A stretch of 64,000 nucleotides of DNA from Brachypterus glaber (taxonomy: Eukaryota > Arthropoda > Insecta > Coleoptera > Kateretidae), in the NCBI GenBank assembly GCA_958510825.1, contig OY294044.1:47704626-47768625 (forward strand), given 5' to 3'. The notes beneath the pieces were generated by a model, which was not told the origin of the DNA, did no database searches, and saw nothing but the letters and a program-made list of their open reading frames with translations. The position numbers were made by a program, and so were the translations under genes. This document shows positions 44,831 through 56,371 of the stretch, in pieces. The first letter of the stretch is position 1, and the number at the start of each line of letters is the position of its first letter.

Positions 44831-45598
44831 TTTGAGAACAGAGGAGCACATACTGTTTATTGACATTACTTAAAATAACAATAAAAATTAATTGATTTGA
44901 TTGAATTTTTTTAATTTAATTCCATAAAAAAAACGTTACATGTGGTAAAGCATTTCAATAAAATGCAGAATTGAACCCACATATTTGTTAGAATAATTTT
45001 TTTTACGTTTCCAATCAATTGAAGGGTCCAAGAATTTTGGCGATGTGTGTAGTTATATTCCAGATATGTCCCTCAACTTTTAAAACTAGTTTGATTCTCA
45101 ACCATAACTTTTTTTTTGGGTACTTACAAAGCTCAAACTTACGTACTTAAAGTACGTCTCGGGGATAACTTTTTGTATTTTTTTATGGAACATATGTGTA
45201 GTTTCGTGTGTAAACCTTTATACATAGTATATGTAAATGCCAGATTGCAAGTTTATCTGGAACTGTGTAAAAAATTGCAGCCAAACATGCTTGTTTGGTT
45301 CCGACAATATAAGCCAATTTTTTAGCGTTTAGCAGAAAAATATTTTCACCTCCCAGTAGTTTCCAGACAACTTATTTGCTAGACTATTTTCTTTTTATTA
45401 TGCTGAAAAGGCAAATTCACATTATTTAGTGAGTTTTATTGACTATAAGATGCCTGCATTTCAAGCTCGGGGAAATTATATTTATTCAATAACACTGGAA
45501 AAATATACTGGAATTATCTCTGTCTAGTAGGCGTATTTTTTATCAGGAGTTAACGATAAACTAGATCACGCATGTAGGTCTTTGAGTGGAAGTGTATC

Positions 45599-48138
45599 TA
45601 CTTCTGCTCAAAAATATCGGCCCACCTAAAAAAATACACATTTTCAAATGCTAATAACTCCAAAACTATTCAATAGATTTATTTGACCTTTTTTTTATTT
45701 TAAAGCTTGAACTTTTAGCTCTTAATTACTGGAATAAAAATTATCAAAAATCTTTTTTTAAACCGGCAGCAATGAAAATTACACAGCTATGTTTTTTTAC
45801 TGCTTCTTTTGATATGCGCACGGTTTGCCACTGCATATTTTTTTACAATTTAATTAATTGATTTTATAGGCCAATTAAATGGGAGTAATTTCTTTTTTAA
45901 CTTTTTAATTTTCCTTTTCTCGTTTAGGAGATATACGGTTTTTTCTGAAAATAAACATTTTTGCAAATAACAAAAAAACTACACAGTGGATTTAATTGAT
46001 TTATTTTTTAATTTGAAGCTTAAGTCCTTAACTTTTATTTATTTAATTTAAGTTTCTGGTGCAAACATGTTTAAACTGGGTTTACATTGCTTAAATAGTC
46101 ATGTTTTTTTTACCCAAACTTTTTTGATGCAATTTAACCACAAACTCAAATGTTTCCATAAGTTTTAAAACTTATTCTAAAAGCCACACTTATTGTGACT
46201 GATTCCTTCTTTTATTTTTTATCATAAGTCTTCTCATTTAGGAGAAATTAAAGTTTTTCGGAAAAAGTGACTTTTTAATCAGTGGGCTAGTGCCACCCCT
46301 GTAAAACTGTATATGACGGAAAAGCGTCGATAGAATATAAAGATCTATTGCACTTCTATAACTTTAGCTTAAATAAATACATTTCATTAACACGTTTTCT
46401 GCGTTAGCAACTTTTTGGTTCCCAGCTCAGACTGCGTTTTGAGGCATATATGTCGAACGAACTTTGCACAGACTGTTTAAATCTCTAATGGTACTCCAAA
46501 AACAAGTTCTAACTTCTTTTTAAGGACTTTTTGCTTTTTAATTTTTTTTAAACAAAATATTTTATCAAATAAAATAACAATAAACAAATTTTAAATTTTA
46601 TTAAAATTATTTAATAACAATTATAAACACAAAAAAACGTATTAGACGTGTATGTTTTTTTACAACAATGCTGTTTTTCGTTATTATTAGTTACATTACA
46701 TTATGGTCAATAAAACATTCAATTTAATTTAACAAAACACTAAAACTAACCAACATTACACGGTTGAGGCTAGGTTATCAATGTGTATACACCATAACTA
46801 ACTTTTTCTGCAATGCAGGCCTGTGCATAACGTTCTCCAGGACGTCGGTAGACACGCTGTCTTGCATCATTCCCAAATAGACATATCCTGGTTTCATCAG
46901 AAAACATAACCTTTGCCCATTGGTTTCTGTCCCAGTTTAAATGTCTTCTTGCAAACTGCAGCCTGGCACGACGATGGTTAGCAGTGAGTTTAGGTCCAGT
47001 TGCGGCCTTATAAGAGCAAAGGTTTCTTTCAAAAAGCCTTCGACCAATAGTGGACCTACTTACTGCTACGCCTCTTGTTTCTTGAAGCCGTGATCTCAAA
47101 TTAACTGAATTTAGACGACGATTCCGCAGGGAATTAAGCTCGATAAATCGGTCATCCCGAGCGGACGTGCACCTATGTCTGCCAGCTTCTTGGCGTCGAC
47201 TAAAGGAACCGGTCTCCTCAAAACGTTGGAATACTCTTCTTACCGCTGCTCTCGTAATATTTAACTGTTGAGCAACATAACGCTGACTGTGCCCTTCTTG
47301 TAGCAGAGCTACAGCTTGGGCAGCTACTTCCGGACTTGTTTCCATTTAAATAATACAATTAAATAAAATTTTAACGAGTTAAAAAAGTATTGTCACATAA
47401 GTGACAAGTCTTGTCAATCATAAAAAAGTTAGTTACAGGGGTGGCACTAGCCCACCACTTAAAAAGTCCTTATTTACCAAAAAAACATAATTTCTCCTAA
47501 ATGAGAAGACTTATGATAAAAAATAAAAGACGGAATCAGTCACAATAAGTGTGGCTATTAGAATAAGTTTTAAAACTTATGGAAAGATTTGAGTTTGTGT
47601 TTAAATTGCAACAAAAAAGATCGAGTAAAAAAAACATGACTATTTAAGCAATGTAAACTCAGTTTAAACATGTTTCCAACAGAAACCTAAATTAAATAAA
47701 TAAAAGTTTACGATTTAAGCTTCAAATAAAAAAAAAATCAATTAAATCCATTGCGTAGTTTTTTTGTTACTTGCAAAAATGTAAATTTTTAGAAAAAACC
47801 TTATATCTCCTAAACGAGAAAAGGAAAATTAAAAAATTTAAAAAGAGATTACTTCCATTTAATTAGGCTATAAAATCAATTAATTAAATTGTAAGAAAAT
47901 ATGCAGTGGCGAACCATGCGCATATCGAAAGGTGCAGTAAAAAAACATAGCTGTGCACTTTTCATTGCTGCCGGTATAAAAAAAGATGTTTGATAATTTT
48001 TATTCCAGTAAGTAAGAGCTAAAAGTTCAAGCTTCAAAATAAAAAAAAGATCGAATAAATCCATTAAATAGTTTTGGAGATATTTGCATTCAAAAATGTG
48101 TATTTTTTTAGGTGGGCCGATATTTTTGAGCAGAAGTG
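45599..48138. mobile_element. Tc1-like transposon with ~700-bp inverted arms
   Basis: ACTTCTGCTCAAAAATATCG at 45599 is mirrored at 48138, followed on the right by TA. The arms pair through CGGCAGCAATGAAAA.., GCAGTGGCGAACCATGCG.., CATAAGTCTTCTCATTTAGG and on into GTGGGCTAGTGCCACCCCTG (46282 and 47435-47456). The single-copy centre holds the transposase remnant. It may be one long-TIR element, or a smaller Tc1 element inserted in the centre of a palindrome. Confidence 0.75.
46770..47345 (-). pseudogene. Tc1-like transposase N-terminal half
   Basis: From Met at 47343-47345: a paired helix-turn-helix region (METSPEVAAQAVALLQEGHS.. and RAAVRRVFQRFEETGSFSRR), a second DNA-binding part with TIGRRLFERNLCSYKA, then WAKVMFSDETRICLFGNDAR with the first catalytic Asp. 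The frame runs through RRPGERYAQACIAEKVSYGV and stops soon after, so the second Asp and the DE block are missing. About 190 residues against a usual ~340. Confidence 0.85.
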
Positions 48139-48414
48139 TAGATTATCAAATAGAATTATACAACGGTCCAATATGTCTTCGTAAAGTTAAAAGTTAAATT
48201 AATTTTAAATTTAAAGAAAACAAAATAAAATTTAAAAATATGAAACCGGTACCCTTTCTAGACGGGTGGAAAAATGAGAACGTTTATAAAATAAGACATC
48301 AAATTAACTTCGGTTTCTTTTCTTATACAAAAAAATTTGATTTAATGTCAAAAATGAAATTTAATGTAAAAAAATATCAAAAGTCCAAACGAAAAAATAG
48401 ATTTCATATGTTTT

Positions 48415-49075
48415 TGTAGGGAATTAATAGTATATTGTTTTACTAAGAGGAAAAGTGAAGCTTTTTTTTACTAGTCTGTAAAATTTACTTTTACAGACTT
48501 TGTAAACTACAGACGAGTAAAAAAAGCACTTTTCTTCTGAGTGAAACATATTATTTTTTCTTCAAGCATCCTATAGATATTTTTTAAATATAAATTTTTG
48601 AATTAAATTTATTCAGTAATAAAATATGTGTTTTTATTGAAATAGGCCAATAAAACCCTTTCGAAATAAACTTAAACCTTCCTTAGCTCATTTTAAATTT
48701 TTTTCGTGGGTTAAATCGTACACTTTTCGCGATTTCGATGGTAACTTGTCTAATGTAGCATTTGCAATTTCGGAGAGATTTGTAGGTGTATAAACTATAT
48801 TATTCTTCAATCATTTTTAATTTCACACAAGATTTTTGCACAGAATCTCGATTCAACCACCTGTTTACATAATAAACAAACAAGTTTGAAGTAAGGCTGT
48901 CATCAAAGTCAAAGAGTGCTGCCGCCAGTGGTGGTTTTTCTAACTAACTTTATTTTACGGCGAACAACGATGAACTCATTTTTTTACTGTAAAAAAATAG
49001 ATCACTTCTAACTAGTGTGTTCAGTTATAAAATATGAACATTTTAGTACGCTTGAAGAAAAACGTTATTTTTATT
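48415..49075 (+). repeat. Dispersed element G, copy 1
   Basis: Reverse complement of 58825-59505 over ~650 bp. One end is a palindrome (AAGAGGAAAAGTG..ACTAGTCTGTA.. and ..ACAGACGAGTAAAA..CACTTTTC). Inside, on the minus strand, a short conserved peptide PTNLSEIANATLDKLPSKSR followed by KVYD is kept. Confidence 0.75.
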
Positions 49076-49354
49076 TATGTAAACAAATTGTCCTACTATA
49101 AATAATAAGTGAGATATCGCTAATAATTATAGTTTTTGTCCGTTTTGCCTCTCTTGCCCTACGCTAATGTTAATCATATTTAACGTGACGCAAATAGAAA
49201 AAGTCCTAAATCTTTTGGTGAAAGAATTTTTAAATCGGACATTCCGTTAAAAAGTTATAAGGTTTGCATACAGACAAACAGACAGACAGATACACAGACA
49301 ACTAGGTAGACAGACATTTTTTAACACCCACATTTTCTCGACATTTCATGACAT

Positions 49355-49468
49355 TTTGGACCCCCACCCACCCCCTGTAACACTAATTTCATATACCATT
49401 AACATGGGCGTAACACTCTAAAATGACCCCCCCCCCTAGGAGCGTTACGTAATACTTGAAAGTTCCCT
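49355..49468. mobile_element. Fragment of a GGGGCGGTCC-type DNA transposon
   Basis: CATTAACATGGGCGTAACAC, poly-C, CTAGGAGCGTTACGTAATAC: nearly identical to 20800-20905. Confidence 0.7.
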
Positions 49469-50084
49469 TTCCATCGATTTTAATAACGGGTATTTCCACC
49501 CTTAAAAATAAAATGACATTAAACCTGAAGTTGAATGCCATTTTATTCCGGGACCCTGGTTCCAATATCTGTGAATTGTAGTCTACACGCCGAGAAATGA
49601 TTACTTAAAATAAGTAAGTAAAATTTAACTCAAATAGCCAATAGTGGCCAAAAAGTTTGTATATCTGTGAGCATACTTTACTGAGACCAAGCGGTTAAAA
49701 CTTAAATCAAGAAAAAGTGCTTGGGGGCCTAATAAAATTTCTTTTATGGAGTTTTAAAGAAACCGGGTATTTAAAATACTAAAAATAATATAAATAGTAC
49801 TTATAATTACTGAATTACATATTTAAAATTAGTTAAAAACGTTTATATAAAGTATTTTCATACTTGAAACAAGTATTTAACAAGTATTACAAATATTTTA
49901 TATTATAATTTTTTTCTGTGTTCACCCTGTTTTATTATTTTACTTTTTGTTTTTACGTCATAGGGTTGGTTGCTTCGTTAAAACTTAAAACTAAAACTTA
50001 AAATAAAACTCGTTAAATTCACGTTAAAACTTTACAAAATATTGGAAAGGAAGTACGTAAATAATAAAAGTATTAATAAAGGAG

Positions 50085-50720
50085 GGTATCGCATTTTGGG
50101 CTGAATCTCTTGCAACGATAAGATTTTACATGCTTATAGATACATAAAAAATAAATATAAATTTCAGCCCTTTTTACATCCCGGAACATACTTTAATTAA
50201 TTATTTTAATTACGAATTTTGGCATGCTTTGGCAACATTGCGATAGATCAAATGTCAACTCTCATATCATGTCAAAATATTAGTTCATATATACATAGAT
50301 GCACCTTCAGTTCACGCCAAACCGAAATGTTTACATTGCGACATGCAGGTAAATTTCACCTTCCCGCTTTTGGTCACCACCCACCGCTATAGTGGTTTGT
50401 TAACAAATATGTTATACTCCACCTCCTCGCAACCTCACGGCTATAGTGGTTTGTTTACAATTGGTTTTGTATATGTTCTACATAAAACAAATCAACATTA
50501 ATGCCATATCTATGTATATATGATCTAATGTCAAAATAAAAATAACTTTGCCATTAAGTCCTACTTTGGGGCGCAGGGCTAAGTGTATTGTGTTGTGTTT
50601 ACTGCGCTTAACTGTAGAATTAAATTATTTTGTTCTTATGTTGTTAATTTTTACGGATTTAACATGGTATAAAATACACAATGTGTAATTAGGTTGGTCT
50701 TATCAGACTAGTTTTTCAGT
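50085..50720 (-). repeat. Dispersed repeat E, copy 2, interrupted
   Basis: Reverse complement of 16985-17455 with a 249-bp insertion at 50280-50528. Shared words include GGGTATCGCATTTTGGGCT and GTGTAATTAGG. Confidence 0.75.
50280..50528. mobile_element. MULE-like MITE, 249 bp, 10-bp target duplication
   Basis: Ends TTAGTTCATATATACATAGA and TTAGATCATATATACATAGA (reverse complement). TGTCAAAATA repeats at 50270-50279 and 50529-50538. The copy at 17212-17232 has the single uninterrupted site. A 10-bp duplication suggests Mutator-like transposition. An internal pair of GGCTATAGTGGTTTGTT words is also seen. Confidence 0.75.
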
Positions 50721-50739
50721 GATTATCGAGTTGTATGTA

Positions 50740-50800
50740 GTATAACTAGTATGGAAAATTTTGTCATACGAGCCGGCAGGCGAGTATGACGGTCCCGCGA
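50740..50800. repeat. Palindromic core CGAGCCGGCAGGCGAG
   Basis: GTCATACGAGCCGG pairs with CCGGCAGGCGAGTATGAC-type sequence; same family of cores as 1690 and 8391. Confidence 0.5.
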
Positions 50801-51832
50801 CCTCAAATATAAAACACTGTATGGCTTTAAACTGCGGACAAGGTTAAAAACAATATTTTTTGTGACTCGACATTGTAAATGCAACAAAACACATATGTTT
50901 AAATAAAGCAATTAATGTTATTCAATAATTTTATCAAATTAGTAGTTAAAAAAGATTTTTATTTAATTTTAGCACATATTTACAAATTATAATTCAAAAA
51001 TTAAGGTTATGACATATATCAGGTTTAAATATTTAACAATAGTAACGTTCCATAAATTAGGTGTCTGCGGTAGAGGCTTAATTAAAAAATAATACTCTCA
51101 ATTGATATAAAGTTTAAACTTATATCTAAATAGTTCAAATGTTATTTTTTAAAAAGTTTTATTTAAAAATAAAGTATTGCCCATAAGAGCAACCCTACAT
51201 AATAGTAAAAGAGTCACTTATATACTTTATTACCGTATTATTACTAAGTAATACATGCAGTATTATAAATCACGATATACTTACTTTAAAATATTAATTT
51301 ATTGCAAAAATATAAACACTGTTTGTATTTTTAATAAGGTAGATACTGGAAATAAAGACTGAAGACTGACGCTACCTTTGACAACTTTACTTTAGCGGAT
51401 TTATTCTTAAATTCAGCTCATTTTTATCCCTTAACTGGTGAGGTGGTTAAAACATAACACAACTGGTGACCTGGTGCCATTTAGGATCCCATATTTCAAA
51501 TTTTAAAAAATCCTAATTTTTTTTGTTGTTTGTGTTATTTTTTAGTGTCAATGTGAACCTTAGTGCTTATTTAATAGTCTGGTATAGTAATTAGCTTCTA
51601 AAAAAATAACAGGTGGCAACATTAAAATAAAATATAATTCCTGTCATTGGCTCATGCCCTCAAAATATGAAATAATTTATTATGGTAGGGTCACGCATGG
51701 CACCATGTCACCAGTTAAGGGTTATGAAAGCTATTCATAGTAAAAATTGACAGATTATATTTATAATTTATTACTATAGTCCAGAGCTAATATAACGTGC
51801 AGTGACTCATTTGTGGGAATAGATCAATTCAA

Positions 51833-52140
51833 TTGGCAACATATGAAAAAAGTAACTTGTATTCTGCTTTAAAACTTTATAATAATTTACCAATCAAGCT
51901 AAAAAATCTTATAAAAGTTTCTAATAAATTAAATAGCTTTAAATCTAAATTAAAAGAATATCTTATACAAATTGAACCCTATAACATTACAGAATATTTA
52001 AGCCACACACCAGCCGCAATATAGGTTTTTTTGTTTTTGGGATTCCTTATTCCTTTTGGGTCATTCTTTAGTTTTTAAAGGTCAAGTTCTTTTATCTGTA
52101 CATTATTTATTTATATTTATTTATTATTATTTGGTTGACA
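51833..52140 (+). pseudogene. Non-LTR retrotransposon 3' end (C-terminus and 3' UTR)
   Basis: Reads NLYSALKLYNNLPIKLKNLI.. and NKLNSFKSKLKEYLIQ, the YN-x-LP..FKSKLK-x-YL pattern at the C-terminus of jockey-like RT proteins. About 115 bp of 3' UTR follow with TTTATTTATTATTATTTGG, then the ATAGA array that likely began as its 3' tail. Confidence 0.75.
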
Positions 52141-52154
52141 ATATTTCTTTTTAA

Positions 52155-52475
52155 AGAAATAGAATAGAATAGAATAGAATAGAATAGAATAGAATAGAAT
52201 AGAATAGAATACAATAGAATAGAATAGAATTTATTTCATAAAAAAGAAAGAAATTTACAATTAATCAGTCTCTTAAAAGAATAGAATAGAATAGAATACA
52301 ATAGAATAGAATAGAATTTCTTTCTTTTTTATGAAATAAATTCTATTCTATTCTATTGCATTCTATTCTGTTCTGTTCTATTCTGTTCTGTTCTGTTCTG
52401 TTCTGTTCTGTTCTGTTCTGTTCTGTTCTATTCTATTCTATTCTATTCTATTCTATTCTATTCTATTCTATTCAA
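52155..52475. repeat. Facing pentanucleotide arrays AGAAT and ATTCT/GTTCT
   Basis: AGAAT units at 52157-52230 and 52278-52316, then inverted ATTCT units at 52318-52475 with a GTTCT variant block in the middle. The sequence between (TTTATTTCATAAAAAAGAAA) is also inverted on the other side, so the region is a large palindrome. Confidence 0.9.
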
Positions 52476-52592
52476 TTCGGGTACGATTCGCGTAATTTCG
52501 TCTAAGGGAATTCTGTGGATATCTGCAACATAGCAGAGTAAGGTTTTAGTCACTGCATGTCTTATTGGAATAGAAACTTACAACATTGTACA

Positions 52593-53549
52593 CACAGAAA
52601 AATGTTGTTATCAAGACTATATGTGATTATAACGAAGAGAATATATTCTTCTTTAATGCATACCATATTGTTATCCTTTCATATTTAAAGCAAAATATTA
52701 TGCTTAATTTAAGAATTATTATTGTTTTCGTTAAAACCTTTTATTTCTTCAAATAAGCAGTTTCTCTCTAAAACCTTTTATTTCTTCAAATAAGCAGTTT
52801 CTCTCGATTTTGCAACCAATCAAGACAGGACAGGAAAATTGTTATTTAAAGAATAATGCATTTTTATTGTTTTGATTATAATAAAATCAACATTTATAGT
52901 TTTAAGTCGAGATAATGTATTTTTTCTACTGCCTAATTAAGTGCTAGCTTACATATTATCTACCCTTGTCAAGGCTTGTTTAACTTGGCAACCAATAAAA
53001 TCAGTGAACTTATTTATTATTGACCGTTATTAAGCATTGTTTATTGACGACGGTCAATAATGATTTTTTTTTAAAACAACTACTAACTTTTTAAAACTTA
53101 TTTGTCAAACTGACAGCTATGTCAAAATTATTTTTAAACTTTATTTTTAACTGATATTTGAAGTTACTAGCTTTAAGGAGTAAAATTAGTATATGCGTAC
53201 GTATGCACGTTATGCACCACGTATGCGAACTGTCTTAAGTGTTCTCGACTGATTTTTTGTCTCGACTTCGTCTCAGTAAAAAAACTTCAGTCTCGAACAC
53301 TAAAGACTTAGTTCGCATACTAGGTTCATAATATACTATTTCTTGGATGAAAATATAAAAATTTTCTTTCCCTAGAATATTAGTTATTTGAATAAAGCAA
53401 ACATTTTTCTTTCAAAAATAAACTTTAGGAATATTGACATTTATTGGTTTAGTTAAAGATAATTAGGTTTAATCGAAAACAATATTTTTAAGAAAATAAA
53501 TTTCCCCACTTAAAGAATATAATTATTTAATTCTTAACTTTTTTCTGTG
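52593..53549. mobile_element. Nonautonomous element with CACAGAAAAA ends, copy 2
   Basis: CACAGAAAAATGTTGTTATC (left) and CACAGAAAAAAGTTAAGAAT (right, reverse complement), with TACA directly outside both ends (52589-52592, 53550-53553). Internal duplication AAAACCTTTTATTTCTTCAA at 52733 and 52771. A nested palindrome is at 53195-53335. Confidence 0.7.
53195..53335. repeat. Palindrome around GTCTCGACTTCGTCTCAG
   Basis: TATGCGAACTGTCTTAAGTG and TGTTCTCGACTG pair with CAGTCTCGAACA and CTTAGTTCGCATAC. Same architecture as the other GC-cored palindromes. Confidence 0.7.
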
Positions 53550-53954
53550 TACAACATACTAACCACGTATTTATACATTTATAGTTTATAAATATGTGAT
53601 ACTAACGCAAGATTTTCCTTGGGGACAAAACAATGTAAATTTTGATTATAAATTCATTTTACCATTCAAATAATTAAAATTAAATAAAGACTAGTTAAAT
53701 TTTAGATTTTTTTTAACTAGAACATTCCAGTTTTTTTCATTGAGTCATTTTTTATAATGTTTAAAAAGTCGATTTGAGGTTAATTATGCTTTACTGTGCC
53801 ACCGCATATTTTTACCGAAACAATCCACAATTACAATTACATTTTAGCGAGTTTTTAAAAGGCAAAATATATTTGATGAGACCCATTTTTTTTACTTATT
53901 TAAGGTGCACGTTTTTATATAGTACTAAATCAGCAGAATTGTTGTTTTTTATTT

Positions 53955-54075
53955 AAAGCTCATGTCTTTTACTTCTTCTTCTACAGTTTCTTCATCCCAG
54001 GGCAACTTTCTATTGCCGTCTGACGGAGGCTTAACGGTGATTTCGCAGAACTGCCTCCGGTTGGAGTGACCCTAT
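53955..54075 (-). other. Coding-like GC-rich island of unknown origin
   Basis: Minus frame between stops reads GHSNRRQFCEITVKPPSDG, NRKLPWDEETVEEEVKDMS, then a stop. The composition (GC-rich, acidic end, no low complexity) differs from the surroundings. I do not recognise it; a transposon remnant or a captured host exon are possible. Confidence 0.35.
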
Positions 54076-54109
54076 TTCTTCTTCTACTTAAGTTTATCAA
54101 ACCCAATTT

Positions 54110-54571
54110 ATGTTTTTGATAAACTTGATTAGAAGAAAAACGTAACTCCGTAAGCTTCAAATTTAAAACACAGCATCATTTAAATTCATGTAGTACTTTT
54201 TGAAAAAATGACAACTTTCAGGAAAATCCTGATATCTCCTAAACCAGAAGTAAAAATATAAAAAACTAAAAAAGAAAATATTCATTAAAACTGCGGCAAT
54301 AAGAGAGACCTTAAAAATTTGATAAACAGTTACAGTGGCGTACCATGCAAGTCCTAGAAGATGGGGCAAAAAACATAGTTGTACATTATTTTTTGCTGTT
54401 AATACAAAAGTACTTTTTTTAACCATCCTAAATAAAAACAAAAGTAGAGAATATTTAAGCCTTAAAACAAAAAAAGAATCAGTCAAATCCATTAATTAGT
54501 TTGGACTAGCGAAATATTTGAATTTAAAAAACGGCAATTTTTTAGGTGTCCGGGATTTAATGCCGGGAGTG
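54110..54571. mobile_element. Diverged solo arm of the 45599-48138 Tc1-like family
   Basis: Matches 47800-48120 in order: CCTGATATCTCCTAAACCAG, GTGGCGTACCATGC, AAAAAACATAGTTGTAC, TTAGTTTGGA. It ends CACTCCCGGCATTAAATCCC (reverse complement) before TA at 54572-54573. Confidence 0.65.
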
Positions 54572-54858
54572 TATAAAAGAATTATTTTAATTTTTTTTAA
54601 TTATTGTTTTTACAAGAATACAAGGCCTTACCATTAAAAAAAAATAAACGGGAATACAATAGGGATTGCTACTTAAAATTCAAAAAGCTTATTCTAAGCC
54701 ATGGTTGCAGTCTATTTGCCTATACATGAAAGCATTATTTACCTAATAAGGTTACTTCCTTTGAAACAAGGAGCATTACATCTTACATTATTTCTGTAAG
54801 GTAATTAGTGCAACAAGATTGACTATACATACTAAAGACCCCCGGAAAAAGACGCTCA

Positions 54859-55392
54859 TAAATTAGGCATTATAACATCTCTTTTCCACATTTCTCTATT
54901 CCAAACATCTCTATTCCACATTTCTCTATTCCAAACATCTCTATTCCACATTTCTCTATTCCATAACATCTCTATTCCACACTACTCTACTCTGCACTAC
55001 GTACTTGCCTAATATCTAAAGATAATTTTTCCTTAGCGGAACAAAAACGTTAAAATTTGTGTTTGCGCTCTATAATTTAAAAACCCTGTATAAGTATTGT
55101 CATTAACATTGACAAAGATGACAAGGCAGTGATTACGTTGATTGCGGTAAATCTATTACAACAAATACAATACATATTAATTATTAAAATAATAATTAAC
55201 AAAAATAAAAAATTCTAATTACATACTAATAAATGCAACGACTTTGTTACGCTAAGGAAAAATTATATTAAGCAAGTACGTAGTGCAGAGTAGAGTAGTG
55301 TGGAATAGAGATGTTATGGAATAGAGAAATGTCGAATAGAGATGTTTGGAATAGAGAAATGTGGAATAGAGATGTTATAATGCCATAAATTA
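54859..55392. mobile_element. Foldback element with tandem ATAGAGA(T/A)GT..GGA arms
   Basis: Left arm 54859-55037 and right arm 55250-55392 are inverted: GGCATTATAACATCTC / GAGATGTTATAATGCC at the tips, several ~22-bp CTATTCCACATTTCTCTATT units, then GTACTTGC and TTTTTCCTTAGCG inside. No ORF. Confidence 0.8.
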
Positions 55393-55442
55393 TGATATGC
55401 CAGGTGTTCAAGTTACCTACCTACACTAACTAACCTTCCTAT

Positions 55443-56160
55443 CTACAAAGTTCAAAGTTCAAAGTTCATTTAATTGATGTCTCAACTTAAAAAAGTTTTA
55501 CACAAGTCAAAAATAGTATATAAAAGTTATTTTTTAACTAATTTAAAAAAAAATTAAGATAATTTAAAATCATACTTACAATTTACATTTAAAAATATTA
55601 AAATGAGAAAACACTTATATTTAAATAAACTTAAGACGATATTATCTCTCCAAAAATGTTTTTATTATTATTACATAAATAATAGCGACATGTTTCTGCC
55701 CTTTTAACATAGGACCATCTTCAGGCTAATAATTAAAATTAAAAACAAACAACAACAATTACATTACACGTATACAAGTCAGTATGATTGTTGGTTTGTA
55801 AGTTTTAAAGTCCAGATCCCTTATACAAAGAGGTAGTTTATTATAAAATACTGGGTTGAAATTCTAGAGGTATTTAGCCTCAAATAATTAATTCTCATGT
55901 CTTTATTTGATCTAAGTAAGTGTGTATGGATATTTTCAGACACCCTGTATTTACCACAGTTTGTTTTAGCATTAAAAAGGCATTCGTAAATGTATCTGCT
56001 AGGTAATGTGAAAATTTTTAGGTCTATAAATTTTTGTTCTACATCAGCTCTATAACTTAAGCCGGCTAAAACTCTAACAGCACGGCGCTGCAAACCAAAC
56101 AGTCTGTTTAGGTCCGTTGAATGTCCCCAAGCCAGTAAACCATATGTGCAATTGCTCATA
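55443..56160 (-). pseudogene. CR1-like non-LTR retrotransposon 3' end
   Basis: Minus frame from 56159: SNCTYGLLAWGHSTDLNRLF, GLQRRAVRVLAGLSYRADVE, IFTLPSRYIYECLFNAKTN. These are CR1-type post-RT motifs (YG-x2-WG, LQ-x-RAVR, LPS-x-YI). The frame ends in INYLFV. The 3' region ends at a short repeat, GTTCAAA three times (55448-55470), as CR1 elements often do. A hammerhead-like motif lies in this 3' region. Confidence 0.75.
55687..55724 (-). ncRNA. Hammerhead-like motif in the 3' region of a CR1-like copy
   Basis: Minus strand: CUGAAGA (55718-55724), stem II UGGUCCU / AGGGCA with one bulge, GAAA, self-complementary ACAUGU and C (cleavage after GUC at 55687). UUAGC before and GCUAU after form stem I of AGC/GCU and more. 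Confidence 0.5.
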
Positions 56161-56371
56161 ACTAGCGAGTGTTATATCATTAAACATGTATCCATTTCAA
56201 CAATTTTTACCAGTTTTTTTAAGAGAAATACTGACTGAGATTTTTTTGGAGGTTGTATCAATATGACCTGGAATCCAGGTCCTGGATAGGTGAAACTAGA
56301 GCACTCGTGATTAGGTTTCATGTAACAATGGATGGACCGGACCTGAAGTCAATTATGTAAAGCATACAGAG

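Larger units (their letters stand above)
43813..45050 (+). mobile_element. Tc1-like transposon carrying an RT fragment in its left arm
   Basis: Ends ACACACATCGCCAAAATTCT and the inverted partner; the inverted repeats extend over GTGGGTTCAATTCTGCATTT. A second inverted pair, GAACAGAGGAG..TACTG with TTATTGACAT.., lies at 44400-44505 and 44828-44896. Transposase C-terminus on the plus strand; an RT fragment on the minus strand fills 43981-44415. Confidence 0.75.

Noticed and set aside
47876..48064. Similar small frames at 47876 and 54163
   Set aside because: Their likeness is due to homologous transposon arms; stops and frameshifts separate them and no protein feature is present.
52155..52475. 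Telomere-like pentanucleotide array
   Set aside because: The unit is AGAAT/ATTCT, not the insect TTAGG, and it is inverted internally next to a LINE tail.
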